Shown here in pieces: positions 25,291 to 36,489 of a DNA stretch of 64,000 nt. The number at the start of each line of letters is the position of its first letter. The first letter of the stretch is position 1. Made by a program: the position numbers and the translations under genes. The stretch spans positions 800,001 through 864,000 of the forward strand of contig JBBBDQ010001456.1 in NCBI GenBank assembly GCA_037127315.1. Reading direction: 5' to 3'. Under the pieces are notes generated by a model. That model saw only the letters and a list, made by a program, of their open reading frames with translations, was not told where the DNA came from and did no database searches. The DNA comes from Ascarosepion bandense. Its lineage: Eukaryota > Mollusca > Cephalopoda > Sepiida > Sepiidae.

Positions 25291-25399
25291 GTATAACATA
25301 ACCACATTCAACAAAGTCAGGTTCATTCAAATGTAATAAAGACCCAAATACCAGTGTCACTGTTGTGAAGTGTGATAGTCTAGATCTCATACGAAACTG

Positions 25400-26521
25400 A
25401 CTCCTTCAGTAGTAGAGGGAGTATACATCACCGAGCATATATACCAGGCTCTCAACAAGAATGGTGAAGCCAGAACCGTTGTCTTGGATATCTTTAAAGC
25501 GTTTGACAGAGTCTGGCATGCTGGCCTTCTATGGAAACTGCGAAGCTATGGTATAACTGGACTTTTGTTGGACCTAATCCAGTCATTCCTCTCTAACTGC
25601 ACATTGAAGGTGATATTAAACAGTCATGCCTCCCAGAACTACCCTACAAACGCAGGTGTCCCTCAAGGCTCTATCCTAGGTCTTACACTCTTTCTGATCT
25701 ACATCAATGATCTCCCCGATGCCATAACACCCCAAGTAGGCATGTACGCCGATAACACCACAGTTTACTCTCGCCTCAATCAAAAATCTGGTGAAAATGT
25801 GGTGGATTGAGATAAGAAATGGCTCGTAAATTTCAATGCTTCCAAAACGAAGCTGCTATCAATTAACCATCATAGACAATCACACCTACCCACCATTAGC
25901 ATGGAACAGGCTTGCCTCCCAGAGAGTAAAACACTACGCCTGCTTGGCCTCACACTCTCAGCGGACCTCAAGTGGAATGACTATATCGAATCCATTGCTA
26001 AATCCGCTGCTATGAAAGTCAGTTCCCTGTGCAGGGCCTGGAAGTTCTTTCCATCTGAATCATTCCTGCACATATATAAATCTACCATCCGCTCATGTAT
26101 TGAATACTGCTGCCACATCTGGTCGGGTACCCCTGCTATTTACCTCAGGCTTCTTGACAAAATACAACGGAGAATCTGTAATGTGATCGATACCGACTTG
26201 GCTGACTGCCTGCAATCACTCTCTCACCGGCGTGACATGGCTTCCCTGTGCCTGTTCTATAAATACTTTCATGGCTTCTGCTCCGATGAACTTAGATCAC
26301 TGGTGCCCCCTAGGTACAAATTTGCACAAGATACTAGATTAGCAACTAGGTCCCACCCTTTTACAGTGAAACCGATAAAATGTAACTGCCATTTCTACTC
26401 AAACAGCTTCTTTTCTCGCACTTCCCGCCTGTGGAATTCCCTTCCGCATACTTGCTTCCCCGACAGCTACAATCTCCAGGAATTTAAATGTAAGGTCAAT
26501 AGACACCTCCTAACACACTAA
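25400..26521 (+). pseudogene. LINE reverse transcriptase and C-terminal domain
   Basis: Two frames, 25484-25810 and 25901-26521, are separated by one stop region near 25810. The first holds FKAFDRVWHAGLLWKLRSYG (RT motif A region, with D), VPQGSILG (motif B) and MYADNTTVYS (motif C, with the second catalytic Asp of YADD changed to Asn). The second is the conserved C-terminal part (LRLLGLTLSADLKWNDYI, IEYCCHIWSG, SRLWNSLP). Endonuclease and ORF1 are missing by 5' truncation, as is usual for LINE copies. The Asp-to-Asn change and the stop predict an inactive protein. Confidence 0.88.
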
Positions 26522-26689
26522 CTTGCACCTATTCTCTCAAACACTCTTCCTATGTACCTCCTTACTCGTCTATCACCCTCCTTCTGACATTTCCTATATC
26601 CAATCGCTCTCAGCACCTTTCCCTATGTAACCCCCTGCGCTATAGTGGCAGTGGAATGCCTTGCTTGGGGTGAAATGATTAAAAAAAAA
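25400..26689 (+). mobile_element. Non-LTR retrotransposon (CR1/jockey-like), 5'-truncated, poly-A ended
   Basis: The 3' part of a LINE starts inside the reverse transcriptase and ends in a short poly-A at 26689. Its 3' untranslated end (CCTTGCTTGGGGTGAAATGATT then A's) recurs at 36.9 kb (plus) and, reversed, at 33.66 kb and 56.28 kb, so one LINE family has at least four pieces here. Of these copies, this is the one closest to open frame. Confidence 0.9.
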
Positions 26690-27229
26690 CATAATATGTA
26701 AATTAGGAAATTCTCATTTCAACATCACTACAACAACTAAGAGATACCATATTACCTTTTCAGTACAGTTATCAAGTGGATTAACCAAAGCGTTAACATT
26801 TATATTTACTTTCTGTTGAAAAATAATACACAACTATTCATTTCAGTTTTTACTTAAAATTTTGATGAGATTTCATTAAAAAGCTAAAATATAGTTTTAA
26901 TATTAAAAGATGCAGGCCTCTATTAATTCTTTTCTTCCTTCACAATACTGCTCAGCTGCCAATGCATTTATCATGCCGACAAACCAAACAATTAAAATTC
27001 AACTTTATAACAAATATTTAAAGTAATTGCAATGGCCATATAGATTTAATTTGTCAAACCATCAGATAGTATTCCTTGCAGGAATTATTGATTTAGGATT
27101 TAAATCAGACAAAACTTACCAAAATGTAATCTAATTGTTGTGACACTGGATCAGCATTGACAAGGAATTATTTTTTCAATAAGAATGCTGAGAGAAATGA
27201 TGAAAGAACAGAAAATTGTTAATTCTTAC
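26690..27229. other. Intron sequence, no feature seen
   Basis: AT-rich, between the LINE poly-A and the splice donor of the exon at 27230. Nothing recognised. Confidence 0.6.
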
Positions 27230-27506
27230 CTTTTTTTGATAATCATGATCATGAATGCCAATCATGGGTTTCATAGGTATTGATTCTGAGGTTTTCATGT
27301 GGGCCAAAATTGGGGTGCTTGTAGACATGGGGATGTGACTGGACGCCAAGACACTAGATGAGGGCAAGATATTTGTAGTAGTGGGTGGAGTATTTGTAAT
27401 TTGAGGCAAAGACTCAGCATTGTTCTCCAACCCACTTGTGTCATCAACCACTTCAATTTCAGTATAATAGAATTCTTCCTCCCCATCTGATTCTGAATCC
27501 TCTCTC
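27230..27506 (-). CDS. ZNF704-like: ZNF704/ZNF395/SLC2A4RG-family transcription factor, acidic-box exon
   Basis: Exon of 277 nt. The acceptor is TTTTTTTCATAG (AG at 27508-27507). The exon opens with the third base of a split Arg codon, whose first two bases end the zinc-finger exon at 38401. The donor is GTAAGA (GT at 27229-27228) after an in-phase Lys codon. The protein starts with an acidic run (REDSESDGEEE) and FYYTEIEVVDD. This FYYTE box after the zinc finger is characteristic of the ZNF704/ZNF395/SLC2A4RG proteins. A Thr/Pro/Ser-rich segment (ITNTPPTTTNILPSSS) follows, then a Met/Pro/His stretch. It is probably a disordered regulatory region of a nuclear protein. The frame on the other side of each splice site loses this character at once. 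Confidence 0.92.
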
Positions 27507-27704
27507 CTATGAAAAAAATAACAGAAAAATACTCTAAAATTTACTTTATCATTATGAGTTAAAAAATTTTTTTGCATTTTTTCTCAGTGTTAAAAATAAT
27601 GCCATGATTTTACATAGAAATGTTTTTGTAGGTGATCATTTAGTTGCATATACTTTTATTGAGAATCAAATTACTATTTTTTATTAAAATTTTGATCCTA
27701 AAAT

Positions 27705-28155
27705 CTCAATCTATAAAAAGTGCTTAACACAGCAACAGAGTAGTGCAACTGTGATAAAAAACAGGAGACATGTGCTTTGGATTGTTTGAATTATGCTGTT
27801 TGGTGAAAGAGATAAATTAGAGTACTTTATTACAAGCAAGAGGAAACTGACTACAAGCTATTTTGGCACTGGAGGAAAACAGATTATGACATGTTTATAA
27901 AGTATCCCAAAAAGAAAATGACAGCTTGTATATTTAAGAAAAGATAGATCTTGGAATTGGATACTCTTGTGAGACTCTTTTTTCCACCTATGCAAATTTG
28001 ACCCCATCACTCAATCTATAAAAAGTATTTAACAAGGAGACAGAGCAGTGAAACTGTGATAGTGAACAAGAGACATATGTGTTGGACTTGTGTTGTTTGG
28101 TGAAAGAAACAAATTAGGAAAATTTATTACAAGCAAGAAGAAACTCATTACAAAT
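27705..28155. repeat. Direct duplication of about 150 bp, copies 305 bp apart
   Basis: The stretches 27705-27858 and 28010-28155 both run from CTCAATCTATAAAAAG through a TTTGGTGAAAGA core to an ACAAGCAAGA(A/G)GAAACT end. They share most positions with scattered substitutions and small indels. They lie just upstream of the acidic-box exon, inside the intron. Confidence 0.75.
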
Positions 28156-29580
28156 GCCATTAGAAAAAAGGGTTTAAGATAAGCAAGTGGAAAAATTAAA
28201 TTACTAGATAACATTGAACTAAAGTCATATTCAATTTCTCATAGTAAAACTCAATCAGTAATGTAAGAACTTGGGAGATCATTTGCAGAAAGTTATGGAT
28301 CTAATTGAAGTGATTTATGAGTTTTTATCAAAACATTTTATAATAGTGATACTATATTTTGTATATGACATATCTGAGAGAGAAATGGGCCTTGGGTGTT
28401 ACAAAAGTAGCTAATCGTTTGTTTTTTAATATAGATAAATATGATTTTTTATGTTTTTTTTAAAGAAAGTTTCTCCTTAAAACTCTCCATTAATGATTCA
28501 TAAAAGCAATGTCACATAATAATACAATGTGAAATAGAAAATGAAAGGAAATACATCAAAAAGGTAGCTTAAACAGACTTTATCAAGCAGAAAACCTAAC
28601 CATTTTAAACATCTTCCTATTGACATTTGCATTTAATTATATAATGAAAAAAAATTTAAATAAAATTCAATTTCTAATTTCTATTTTTAGAAGCATATAT
28701 TACAAAAAAATATTAGGGAATTAAAATCCCAAAAGAAATGGTATTATACAATTAATCTAAGTGTTACATATTACAATGCCTTACAAAATTATATAAAAAA
28801 TCAAACTTCTTAAGAAGTGTGATTTGATTGTATGGGTGCTCATAAATTTTTAATAAAATATTGGCTACATTGGTATACATAACACTTTGCAATGTCAATA
28901 ACTTTTACATAAATTAATAAATATCTGACAACCATTTTAACAATAACATTTTGCAAATTTTATTAAACATTAGCCGCAAAGTGTTTTTGAGTAATAATAA
29001 AATGGCAAAAATTGTCCAAATACTTAATGAAAGAAAAATAACACTGGAAATGGTTAAATTCTTGCATAATCAAATAATTTGTCTCCAACTGTCAAAGGGA
29101 AGACATGTGGATGTTGGACTTTTACTCAACAAATAGAAACCTATTTGAAGATAAATACATAAGCACTAAAAATCTGTAAGGAGTTATTTTATAAATGTAT
29201 CTAAAACTTCATCATACTGCAACTTGAAGCAGTGTTTGAAAGAACATATTTAATTAAATATGTTCTTTCTCCTTATGTAATATGTTCCTTCAGAATATAA
29301 ATCTTTCTATATTTTCCTTTCATTTAGATATGTAAACTGTGCATTGCCATGACTGTTCTTGGGAAAGATAATAGGGTAGCTTCTCATTGCTCCATAGTTT
29401 TGAACTAACCTTCTCTTACACTGATATCCAAACAAGGTTTAAGTTTCAAGTTTGCTCTTCTATTTTACCTATATCATATGAAAAAGAGGTAATGGCATTA
29501 CTTCAAAGTGAACACAAAGTGTCTCAGTCCAAATTTGAACTTTGATCACTAATTCCATTTTCCATTCTATTAGGTAATCT
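28156..29580. other. Intron sequence with one large palindrome
   Basis: AT-rich. The small plus-strand open frame at 28951-29136 shows no family resemblance. The 32-bp palindrome at 29238 is listed separately. Confidence 0.55.
29238..29269. repeat. 32-bp perfect palindrome
   Basis: GAAAGAACATATTTAA is followed immediately by its exact reverse complement, with no spacer and no mismatch. It is capable of cruciform or hairpin formation. Confidence 0.95.
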
Positions 29581-29867
29581 GCACCTCCACACAGGTTAAG
29601 AGGCTCATCCCTTGTTCCCTGTTTAGGATGTGGTTTCCGGCCTAATCTTCTCACTTTTTTTTTTTTTCAATTGGAGTAGATAGATCTATCTATCGCCCGG
29701 TTCACACTCCACCCACGTCTATTGAACAGGTTAAGAGGCTCATTCCTTGTTCCCTGTTTAGGATGTGGTTTCCGGTTTTCTCTTTTCCAATCTTTTCACT
29801 ATTACGTAGCCCCTCTGCACATCAATGGCATTACCGCCTTGCTCGACGATTAAAAAAAAAAAAAAAA
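29581..29867 (+). mobile_element. Retroelement 3' tail with internal 48-bp duplication and poly-A
   Basis: The 48-bp blocks 29593-29640 and 29728-29775 differ at one position, offset by 135 bp. They are followed by a tail (CCCTCTGCACATCAATGGCA, then GCCTTGCTCGACGATT) and a run of 16 A's. The tail resembles the 3' end of the LINE family at 26.6 kb, so this may be a partner SINE or a related LINE end. It is GC-richer than its flanks. No coding sequence. Confidence 0.6.
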
Positions 29868-29874
29868 TCTGTTA

Positions 29875-30360
29875 TCTTGGTATCTGAAAGTAGACTTTCA
29901 GTGGTTGTTATTCATGGATGAGTACAGAACAATGCTTGATAATCCCAGCAATTAGTAAAAATGGTGATGTCTGAAGGAAGATCATAATCTTCTCTGAGTG
30001 AGACATCAGTAAGAAGGAAAAAGAGGAGTTATATTTTGGGCAGGAATCATTGGCAATGAGGTAGCTGAAACTTTGAGAATTGCTGATGATGACTTCTTAT
30101 CTATACTAAGTTTCTAAAGACTAACCTTTAGACATAACTCAAGATAAATGGAGAGTTATGTTTATGATGATCCAATTCATGATTCTATTGCAACATAAAT
30201 ACTTAGTTAAATTAGTAATGAAATATAACTTATGAACTGGAGGGTGTGTTTGCTAGATTTGAACTATACTGAAAATGTTTCATCATACAAGCAAGAAGCA
30301 ATTTTCATCTAAGAATGACCTTTGAGAGGCTATGTTATTTGTAAAGTTTCTTTTATGGAT
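29875..30360 (+). pseudogene. Tc1-type DNA transposase remnant
   Basis: Plus-strand frames give a WAGIIGNEVAGTLRIADD-like segment (about 30040-30090) and a LMNWRVCLLDLNYTENVSS-like segment (about 30232-30290). The second corresponds to the LMxWPxxSPDLNPIENLWS signature around the last catalytic residues of Tc1-type DDE transposases. Both are degraded and linked only through several frameshifts. Terminal inverted repeats were not located. It could also belong to a related mariner-group family. Confidence 0.5.
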
Positions 30361-31150
30361 GAAATGTAACAGAAAACAAAAATGGAAATTACATAAAAAA
30401 ATAATATTACTTTTTTATTGTGTTATTCAACCAAAATTGTTATAGATATCATTGTATTTCTTAGAATAAATTATTATTATATTTGATCATTATAATTACT
30501 TATTTTTATCCTCCTATTACTTAAAATTGATTTTTTTGAGGTAGTTGCTTACAAACAAGGACATTTTAAATAATCACATTTTGTATATTCCAGTATAAAT
30601 TAAATTCTATATTCTAATAAGAACCTAGACTTTTTGAAATTCTGGATATTGATTTACTGATTGATTTGTCTTTTTTATGGTTTATCAAATTTTGTGGGTT
30701 ATTTAAAGCTGAAATATATTTTGGACTGTAACAATAATTATTTTACTTACAAATGAATATTGCAATAACAATTTTCTGAGAATAACAATGATTTTTCTAG
30801 AAACAAATCTTACTTTTTGACCTATGGCTAAGGGAATAAGGTATATTCATACCCATCCTTAAGATATTTTGTTTGTAAATAAATGTAATGAACCCAACAG
30901 TAATTAAAACTTGGCTCTCTGATTTCTTATTCTGAGTTGTTATATCACCTGCTCATCTGAATTTCTGGATAAACTTGAGGCCAATGTTTAACTGAATTTA
31001 ATTCCATTTCCCAAACATCTCTTTATACTTTACATTATCAATACTTTGCCATTCTATCCATTAATTTATTATATATATATATAAACATCAATCAGCTAAG
31101 TGATACATTTTGTATATTGAAGTCAACACCCAGTAATAGTCAGACTATCT
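30361..31150. other. AT-rich intron, no feature seen
   Basis: No protein remnant, no long repeat. A short (TA)n lies near 31070-31082. Confidence 0.55.
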
Positions 31151-32140
31151 GCATTGTGTTTTTGCTTAACTCTATATTTTTCAGTGATGCATTGCAGGTA
31201 GTCTGTTGTACTATTGCAACAGTTGTTTTGGTAGGCAGTAATGGTTGTGTTTCAGCTACAGTTGCACCAAGAATATGAAACAAATAATAAAAAAGGACAA
31301 CAGGAAAATAACCAACTACCTGAACAAATTAAATCCACGTGTAACTCCAGAAAAAAACACAAATGTTCCTTAAGTGAGAATTGCTTGCAGAACAATGCAA
31401 TATACTAAGCCACTGTAAAATCAGCAGATAACAAAGTTAAAATAAGTAATTGAAGGATCATGGAAACAAAAAAGCTATGCACACAAAACATCCTTTACAA
31501 ACAGTAAATATGTGAACAGCTCAATGCTTTTTAAACACAACTTTTAGAGATTAAAAATAAAAACCAACAAAATAAAAACCAACAAAATAAAAACCAAATC
31601 ACATAAAAAATAAGGAAAACAACATCAGCCTATAATAATCAATATAAAAAACTGTAAACTCTGCTTGGAAGAAAAATAGTTATAATTACCTTCCCAGAGC
31701 AAAATAAACTACTAAATAAACTATCAGAACACATCTCAAAAAGCAAATACAAAAACAAATTTTAACTGCATTACTTAAAAACCAAAAACTGTAAATAAAC
31801 AAGAACAAAACTAAATAAATAACATATATAAGTAACATAAAATAAATCAACAAAAACAAGTAAAATAAATTAATTTGAACAAATAAATAAACAAAAGGAA
31901 ATGTAGTAATAACAACCAACACTAAAATAATCAAAAATAAATTTAAAAAAAGTTAACTAACAACACTATAAATAACCCAAAAAGTGCATTTGGATTCACA
32001 ATTATTCTAACTCAGTAGCTTCTAGGATAATTCGAAACAACCATTATCACTCACCAAAACAACTGTTAGAATAATACAATAGGCTACCCACAATGCATCA
32101 CTGTCATGTTTATAAAAAGAGTCAAGCAAAAACACAACAC
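31151..32140. mobile_element. Foldback element: about 105-bp inverted repeats around an A-rich core
   Basis: The left arm (31151-31253) and right arm (32034-32140) are imperfect reverse complements. Shared blocks include TTGTGTTTTTGCTT, AGTGATGCATTG, GGTAG, CAGTTGTTTTGGT and AATGGTTGT in the same order. The roughly 780-bp core is strongly A-rich on the plus strand, with short tandem units near 31560-31600 (ACCAACAAAATAAAA). The long minus-strand open frame in the core (31686-31934) is a low-complexity shadow of the A-rich strand. No transposase and no clear target duplication were found. It is best called a MITE/foldback-type non-autonomous DNA element. Confidence 0.72.
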
Positions 32141-32309
32141 ACATGATTTGACAATTACATTTAGCATGAAACAGACTATCGCCTCTAGGTGCTGACTACA
32201 ACATCTACTTTTATATTTACATATATTCTATCCCTAATATTGAGCACTTTAACCCATAAATATAGCATACCTTGAAACTATATTTTATCATATATGGTAG
32301 CTGTGCAAG

Positions 32310-33637
32310 TGTGTGCTAAACAACAGAAAACCCTCAATCTCTCCTCTATTCAATCAATTTAAAGTCCTCAAATTCACAGCAGACAAGGTCAAGTGCTTTG
32401 TTAGCAAATTCTCATTCAACTCCACACTTGACTCAGCTGGAGTACCCACACCCAGTTTCCAACCTAGAATTGAAGCTCAACTGAGTAATATATATATAAC
32501 TCCAAATCTGGTCTCTAACATAATTTTTAAGCTTAACTCCCATAAGACAAGCAAAGGTGATAAAATTCCAGTCATCGTCTTAAAGAAATGTGCCCCTGAG
32601 ATGGCTCCAGTCCTCTCCAAACTCTGTAATTATTCCCTCACTTCTTCCTGCTTTCCTGCTTGTTAGAAGTCCTTCTCTGTAATTCTTGTTTTTAAGAACT
32701 CTGGGGAGCCCTACGACCCCCTGATTATTGCCCTATTGGCCTCTTACCACATTTTGGCAAGGTATTCGAAGTTTTTATCAATGCTGAAATAGGCATCTCA
32801 CAACCTTCCCTCTGTCAAAAAATATGGCTTCCGTTTTGCCAGATGTACTGCTCATGATAAGAACAGCGAAGCTCGAGTTGTTGTTCTTGATCTCTCTGAA
32901 GCATTTGACAGGGTTTGGCATGCTGGTCTTCTGTACAAGCACCAGAGCTACAGTATTTCTGGACGATTGTTTGACTTAATCCAATCAATCCTATCAAATT
33001 GTGAAATGAGGGTTGTTTTGATTGGGCAAGCTTCTAGATTCTTTCATACAAACGTGGGTATCCCTCAAGGCTCTATCCTAAGTCCTACACTTTTTCTGAT
33101 CTTCATCAATGACCTTCCCGATGTAATCAGTTCCCAAGTAGGCATCTATGCAGATGACACCACTACTTACACCTGTTTCAATAAGAAATGTGCCAAGGCT
33201 GACAAAGTAAACTTGGCTACCACACTTCAAAAGAACTTCCAATCTGTGATTGAATGGTGTAGGAAATGGCTCATAAATTTTAATGCCTCCAAAATGAAGC
33301 TGCTCTTTTTTAAACATCATAAACATCAGAATGGATAATGTTAGTTTCCTAGAGAGCAACATACTGTAGTATGTTGCTCTCACTCTCATCTCACTCTCAT
33401 CTTTGGCCTCTCACTCTCAAAGGAACTCAAATGGAATGACTATATTGAATCCATAGCTGCATCTATTGCTAGGAAGGTTGGTTCACTATGTCGGACCAGG
33501 AAGTTTTTCTCATCAGAAACCATTTTGCACATTTCTAAATCTACTATTCATCCATGCATTGAATATTGTTGCCATAACTGGTCGGGGGCTCTTTCTGTTC
33601 ATCTTGAAATTCTCGACAAAATCCCAAAGTTGATTTT
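32310..33637 (+). mobile_element. LINE (CR1/jockey-like), left part of an interrupted copy
   Basis: Same family as 25400-26689, but starting further 5'. A frame at 32313-32666 holds the region upstream of the reverse transcriptase (KTSKGDKIPVIVLKKCAPEM). Pieces of fingers (about 32660-32800), EAFDRVWHAG-like motif A near 32905, [21 protein letters not shown] near 33060 and [10 protein letters not shown] near 33145 with an intact YADD follow. Frameshifts and stops are present. Homology stops inside the C-terminal domain near 33625 and resumes at about 36490, because another LINE copy sits in between. Confidence 0.88.
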
Positions 33638-34549
33638 ATATATATATATATATATATATATAATCATTCCACCCCAAGCAAGGCAGTCCTGCCACTGATG
33701 CACAGGGGGTTACATAAGAGGTGAGTGGTGAGAAAGAAGAACAAGTTACAGTGGGTATCAGAGAATGGATAAGAGAAGAATGAGAACACTGATGTTAAGA
33801 GAGCTGTATGAGAGTAGAGTGGAAAGGAAAAAGAACATGATACAATGGTTGTCAGGGGAAGGATGCAAGCCAAAGAGATAGGAGCTGGCAATTGATCTTG
33901 CCTTTAAATTCTTGGAGATTGTAGCTATCAGGGAAGCAGGTATACGGAAGGGAGTTCCACAGGCAGGAAGTGCAAGAAAAGAAGCTACTAGAGTAGAAGT
34001 TGCATTTACATTTGATCAGTTTTACTGTAAATGGGTGGGACCTAATTGCTAGTCTAGTACCTTGAGTAAATTCAGAGGAGGCACCAGGGAGCTAAGCTAA
34101 TCAGAGCAGAAGCCCTAAAATTATTTGTAGAAGAGACAGAGAGAAGCCACGTTACGCTGTGCAAAAGTGACTGGAGTTGAACTACTAGGTCAGGGTCAAT
34201 TACATTGCAGATTTTCCGTTGAATTTGGTCAAAAAACCCAGATGAATAGCAGGGGCACCCAACCAGATCTGACAGCAGTATTCAATTTACAGGAAGATGG
34301 TAGATTTATACAAGTGCAAGATGGATTCAGACAAGCCCTACATAGTGAACTGACCTTCCTAGCAGCAGATTTAGCTATAGATTCAATATAGTCATTCCAC
34401 TTGAGGTTGAGTTAGGCCGAGGAGGCACAATGTTTTGCTTTCAGAGAAACTAGCTTGATCCATGCTGAAGAAGAGTAGGAGTGATTCTCTATGTTGGTTA
34501 AGGGATAGCAGCTTCATTTTGGAAGCATTAAAATTTACGAGTCATTTCC

Positions 34550-35220
34550 ACCACAGATTGGAGGTTCTTTTCGAGATCAGCAGCAAGATTAGCTTTGTTA
34601 GCCTGGGCAGATTTCTTATCAAGGCAGGAGTAAATGGTGGTGTCATCAGCATAGATGCCTACTTGGGATCTGATTACATCAGAGAGATTGTTGATGAAGA
34701 TCAGAAAAAGTGTAGGACCTTGAATTGAGCCTTAAAGGACACCTGTGTTCGTATGATAGTATCTGGAAACATGCCCATTCAGTACTACCTTTATTAAGTA
34801 ATTTGAAAGGAATGACTAGATTAGATTAAAGAAATATTCAATTATACCATCGTCTGAAGCTTGTGCAGAAAGCCAGCATGCCAGACTGTCAAATGCTTTT
34901 ATCAAGAGCCTAGTATATGTACTCTGTGATGGTTGTTAGCATATCAGCGATAGACCTGGCAAAGCAGAAGTCATACTGTTTGTCAGAGAATAGGCTGTGG
35001 GCTGTGAGATGTTGAACCACTTCAGCATTGACAATAGCCTCAAACACTTTGCCAAAAATCGATAGTAGGCTGAAAGGGCAATAATTAGAGGGATCTGAGG
35101 GTTCTCTAGGGTTCTTAAATACAGGAACCACATAGGAAGACTTCCAGCAGGTAGGAAAGCAAGAAGCAGAGAGGTAGTAGTTGTAGAGTTTGGAGAGGAC
35201 AGATGAATGTTCAGGGGCAC
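34550..35220 (-). pseudogene. LINE reverse transcriptase fragment (antisense copy)
   Basis: The minus-strand frame 35131-34910 reads PVFKNPREPSDPSNYCPFSL, LLSIFGKVFEAIVNAEVVQH and SLFSDKQYDFCFARSIADML, the fingers region of the LINE reverse transcriptase. The palm follows towards 34640. There the plus-strand reading is only the shadow of the PQGSILG / INDLPD / YADD region. It is broken by frameshifts. Confidence 0.82.
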
Positions 35221-35873
35221 ATTTCTTCAGAACAATGATATTCCATCACCTTCGCTCGCCTTAGTTGGGGGTCAAGCTTTGAAATTGAGTTGAGCCTCAG
35301 TTCTAAGTGGGAAACCAAGTGCAGATACTCCAAACAAATCATATGTTGAGTTGGTGGAGAATCTGCGAGCAAAGCATTTGGCCTTGTCCACTGAAGATGT
35401 GAGGACCTCAATTTTATTGATTAAAGTGGGGGATTGAGGGCTTGCTGTTGTTTAAGACATTTTTACAAAGCTGCCAATAGTCTTTGGAGCTGAACTTGTG
35501 GGATGCTATACGCTGCTTCATTCTTTCAGCAAACAACAGCTTAGCATCATTTAGGATCCTCTTGCACTCATTATGAGCAGAGGTAAAAAGGCGCCTATTA
35601 TGGTCAGATGCCTGGCTCCAATAAAGCCAGAAGAAGTGATTCCTGTGGGCAATAGCGGCCGAGCAAGCAGGGGAGAACCAGAGACCAATTGGGGTTTAAG
35701 TCATAACTTCCTGGCTGGGATGAAAGTTTTGATGCCAGCTTTAACCTAAGAGGAGACCTCGGATGCACAGTCTTCAACGGGAAGACTAAAAACTGTCTTC
35801 CAAGAGACATCACACAAGAAATCACGGAACAAGTCCCAGGCAGCTCTTTAGTAGCAGTAAGATATTCTGTTGG

Positions 35874-36247
35874 TCAGATGTTCATGGGTAAGTGGAAGGA
35901 GATATTAATGGAAACCACAGCATGATCAGAGTTGCCAAGAAGGCAAAGCTGCATAACATGGCAAGAGTCAGGGATAGAAGTGAAGAGCCAAGTTTCATTA
36001 GGGTTATTGGAGAAACACATTTGCATAAGGCTTGAGTGATTGAAAAGTTCATGGTATGGACACCAGCAAGATCTGTGATAGAGTTTTTCAACCACTTGGT
36101 GTGGTAGGCTTTAAAGTCTCCAAACACAAATATATGAGCGAACGAATGAGAGGAAATGGCCCTATCTATATTGTTCGAGATGAAGGGGATCGGTAAAGAA
36201 AAAAAAAGATAGCTAACCAAGCCTAGTAGGGAGAGATGAAGACACAT
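35874..36247 (-). pseudogene. LINE apurinic-like endonuclease fragment
   Basis: The minus-strand frame contains FVFGDFKAYHTKWL, corresponding to the GDFNAxH motif of the exonuclease/endonuclease/phosphatase fold, where Asn is here replaced by Lys. Further on are pieces matching the SxLDLxxT and GSSDHxxV blocks, split between two frames (for example LLGNSDHAVVSINISF near 35900). The enzyme nicks target DNA to start reverse transcription. The damaged motif and frame breaks predict inactivity. Confidence 0.8.
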
Positions 36248-36489
36248 GTAAGAATGGTCTAGAGATTAAAGAGAAATCACCCTAGCTAGAGGGAGATGTT
36301 TGGTGATATAAACACCAATTACATGCATATGGACAAAAGAGGGATCAGAGGAAGGAATAGAAGAGTCAAGATTAGTTTCACAGAGAGGTAAGATGTCAGG
36401 TGAGTTTACTTGAAGGAAGGATTCAGTGCTACAAAAGTTGGTTCAGATACTTCAGATGTTCGAGAAAGAGATGTTAACAGGTTTACTGC

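Larger units (their letters stand above)
22600..25300 (-). mobile_element. Degenerate Ty3/gypsy element, second family member, gag to RNase H
   Basis: Read on the minus strand from 25300 down, the order is a gag end (DKFINGIS..RIERV-like), a Cys/His knuckle region, a protease stretch, reverse transcriptase and RNase H. All are heavily frameshifted. Integrase and LTRs were not found below 22600, so the element is truncated at its 3' side. It lies in the same orientation as the host gene, within the intron between exons 27230 and 20790. It is distinct from the 14.9-kb copy in its reverse transcriptase sequence. Confidence 0.75.
33638..36485 (-). mobile_element. LINE of the same family inserted antisense into the previous copy
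   Basis: The minus strand reads from the endonuclease (near 36150) through the reverse transcriptase to the 3' end at 33663, followed by a (TA)n tail (33638-33662). At about 2.85 kb it is the longest copy in the window. It has the reversed 3' signature (CATTCCACCCCAAGCAAGGC) at its low-coordinate end. It splits the plus-strand LINE whose right part resumes at about 36490. No clear target duplication was found at the two junctions. Confidence 0.88.

Noticed and set aside
31686..31934. Minus-strand hydrophobic open frame (82 codons) resembling a membrane protein
   Set aside because: It is the complement of the A-rich core of the foldback element; Phe, Leu, Ile and Tyr codons arise from T-rich sequence.
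34462..34728. Plus-strand open frame inside the nested LINE
   Set aside because: It is the antisense shadow of the minus-strand reverse transcriptase palm region.
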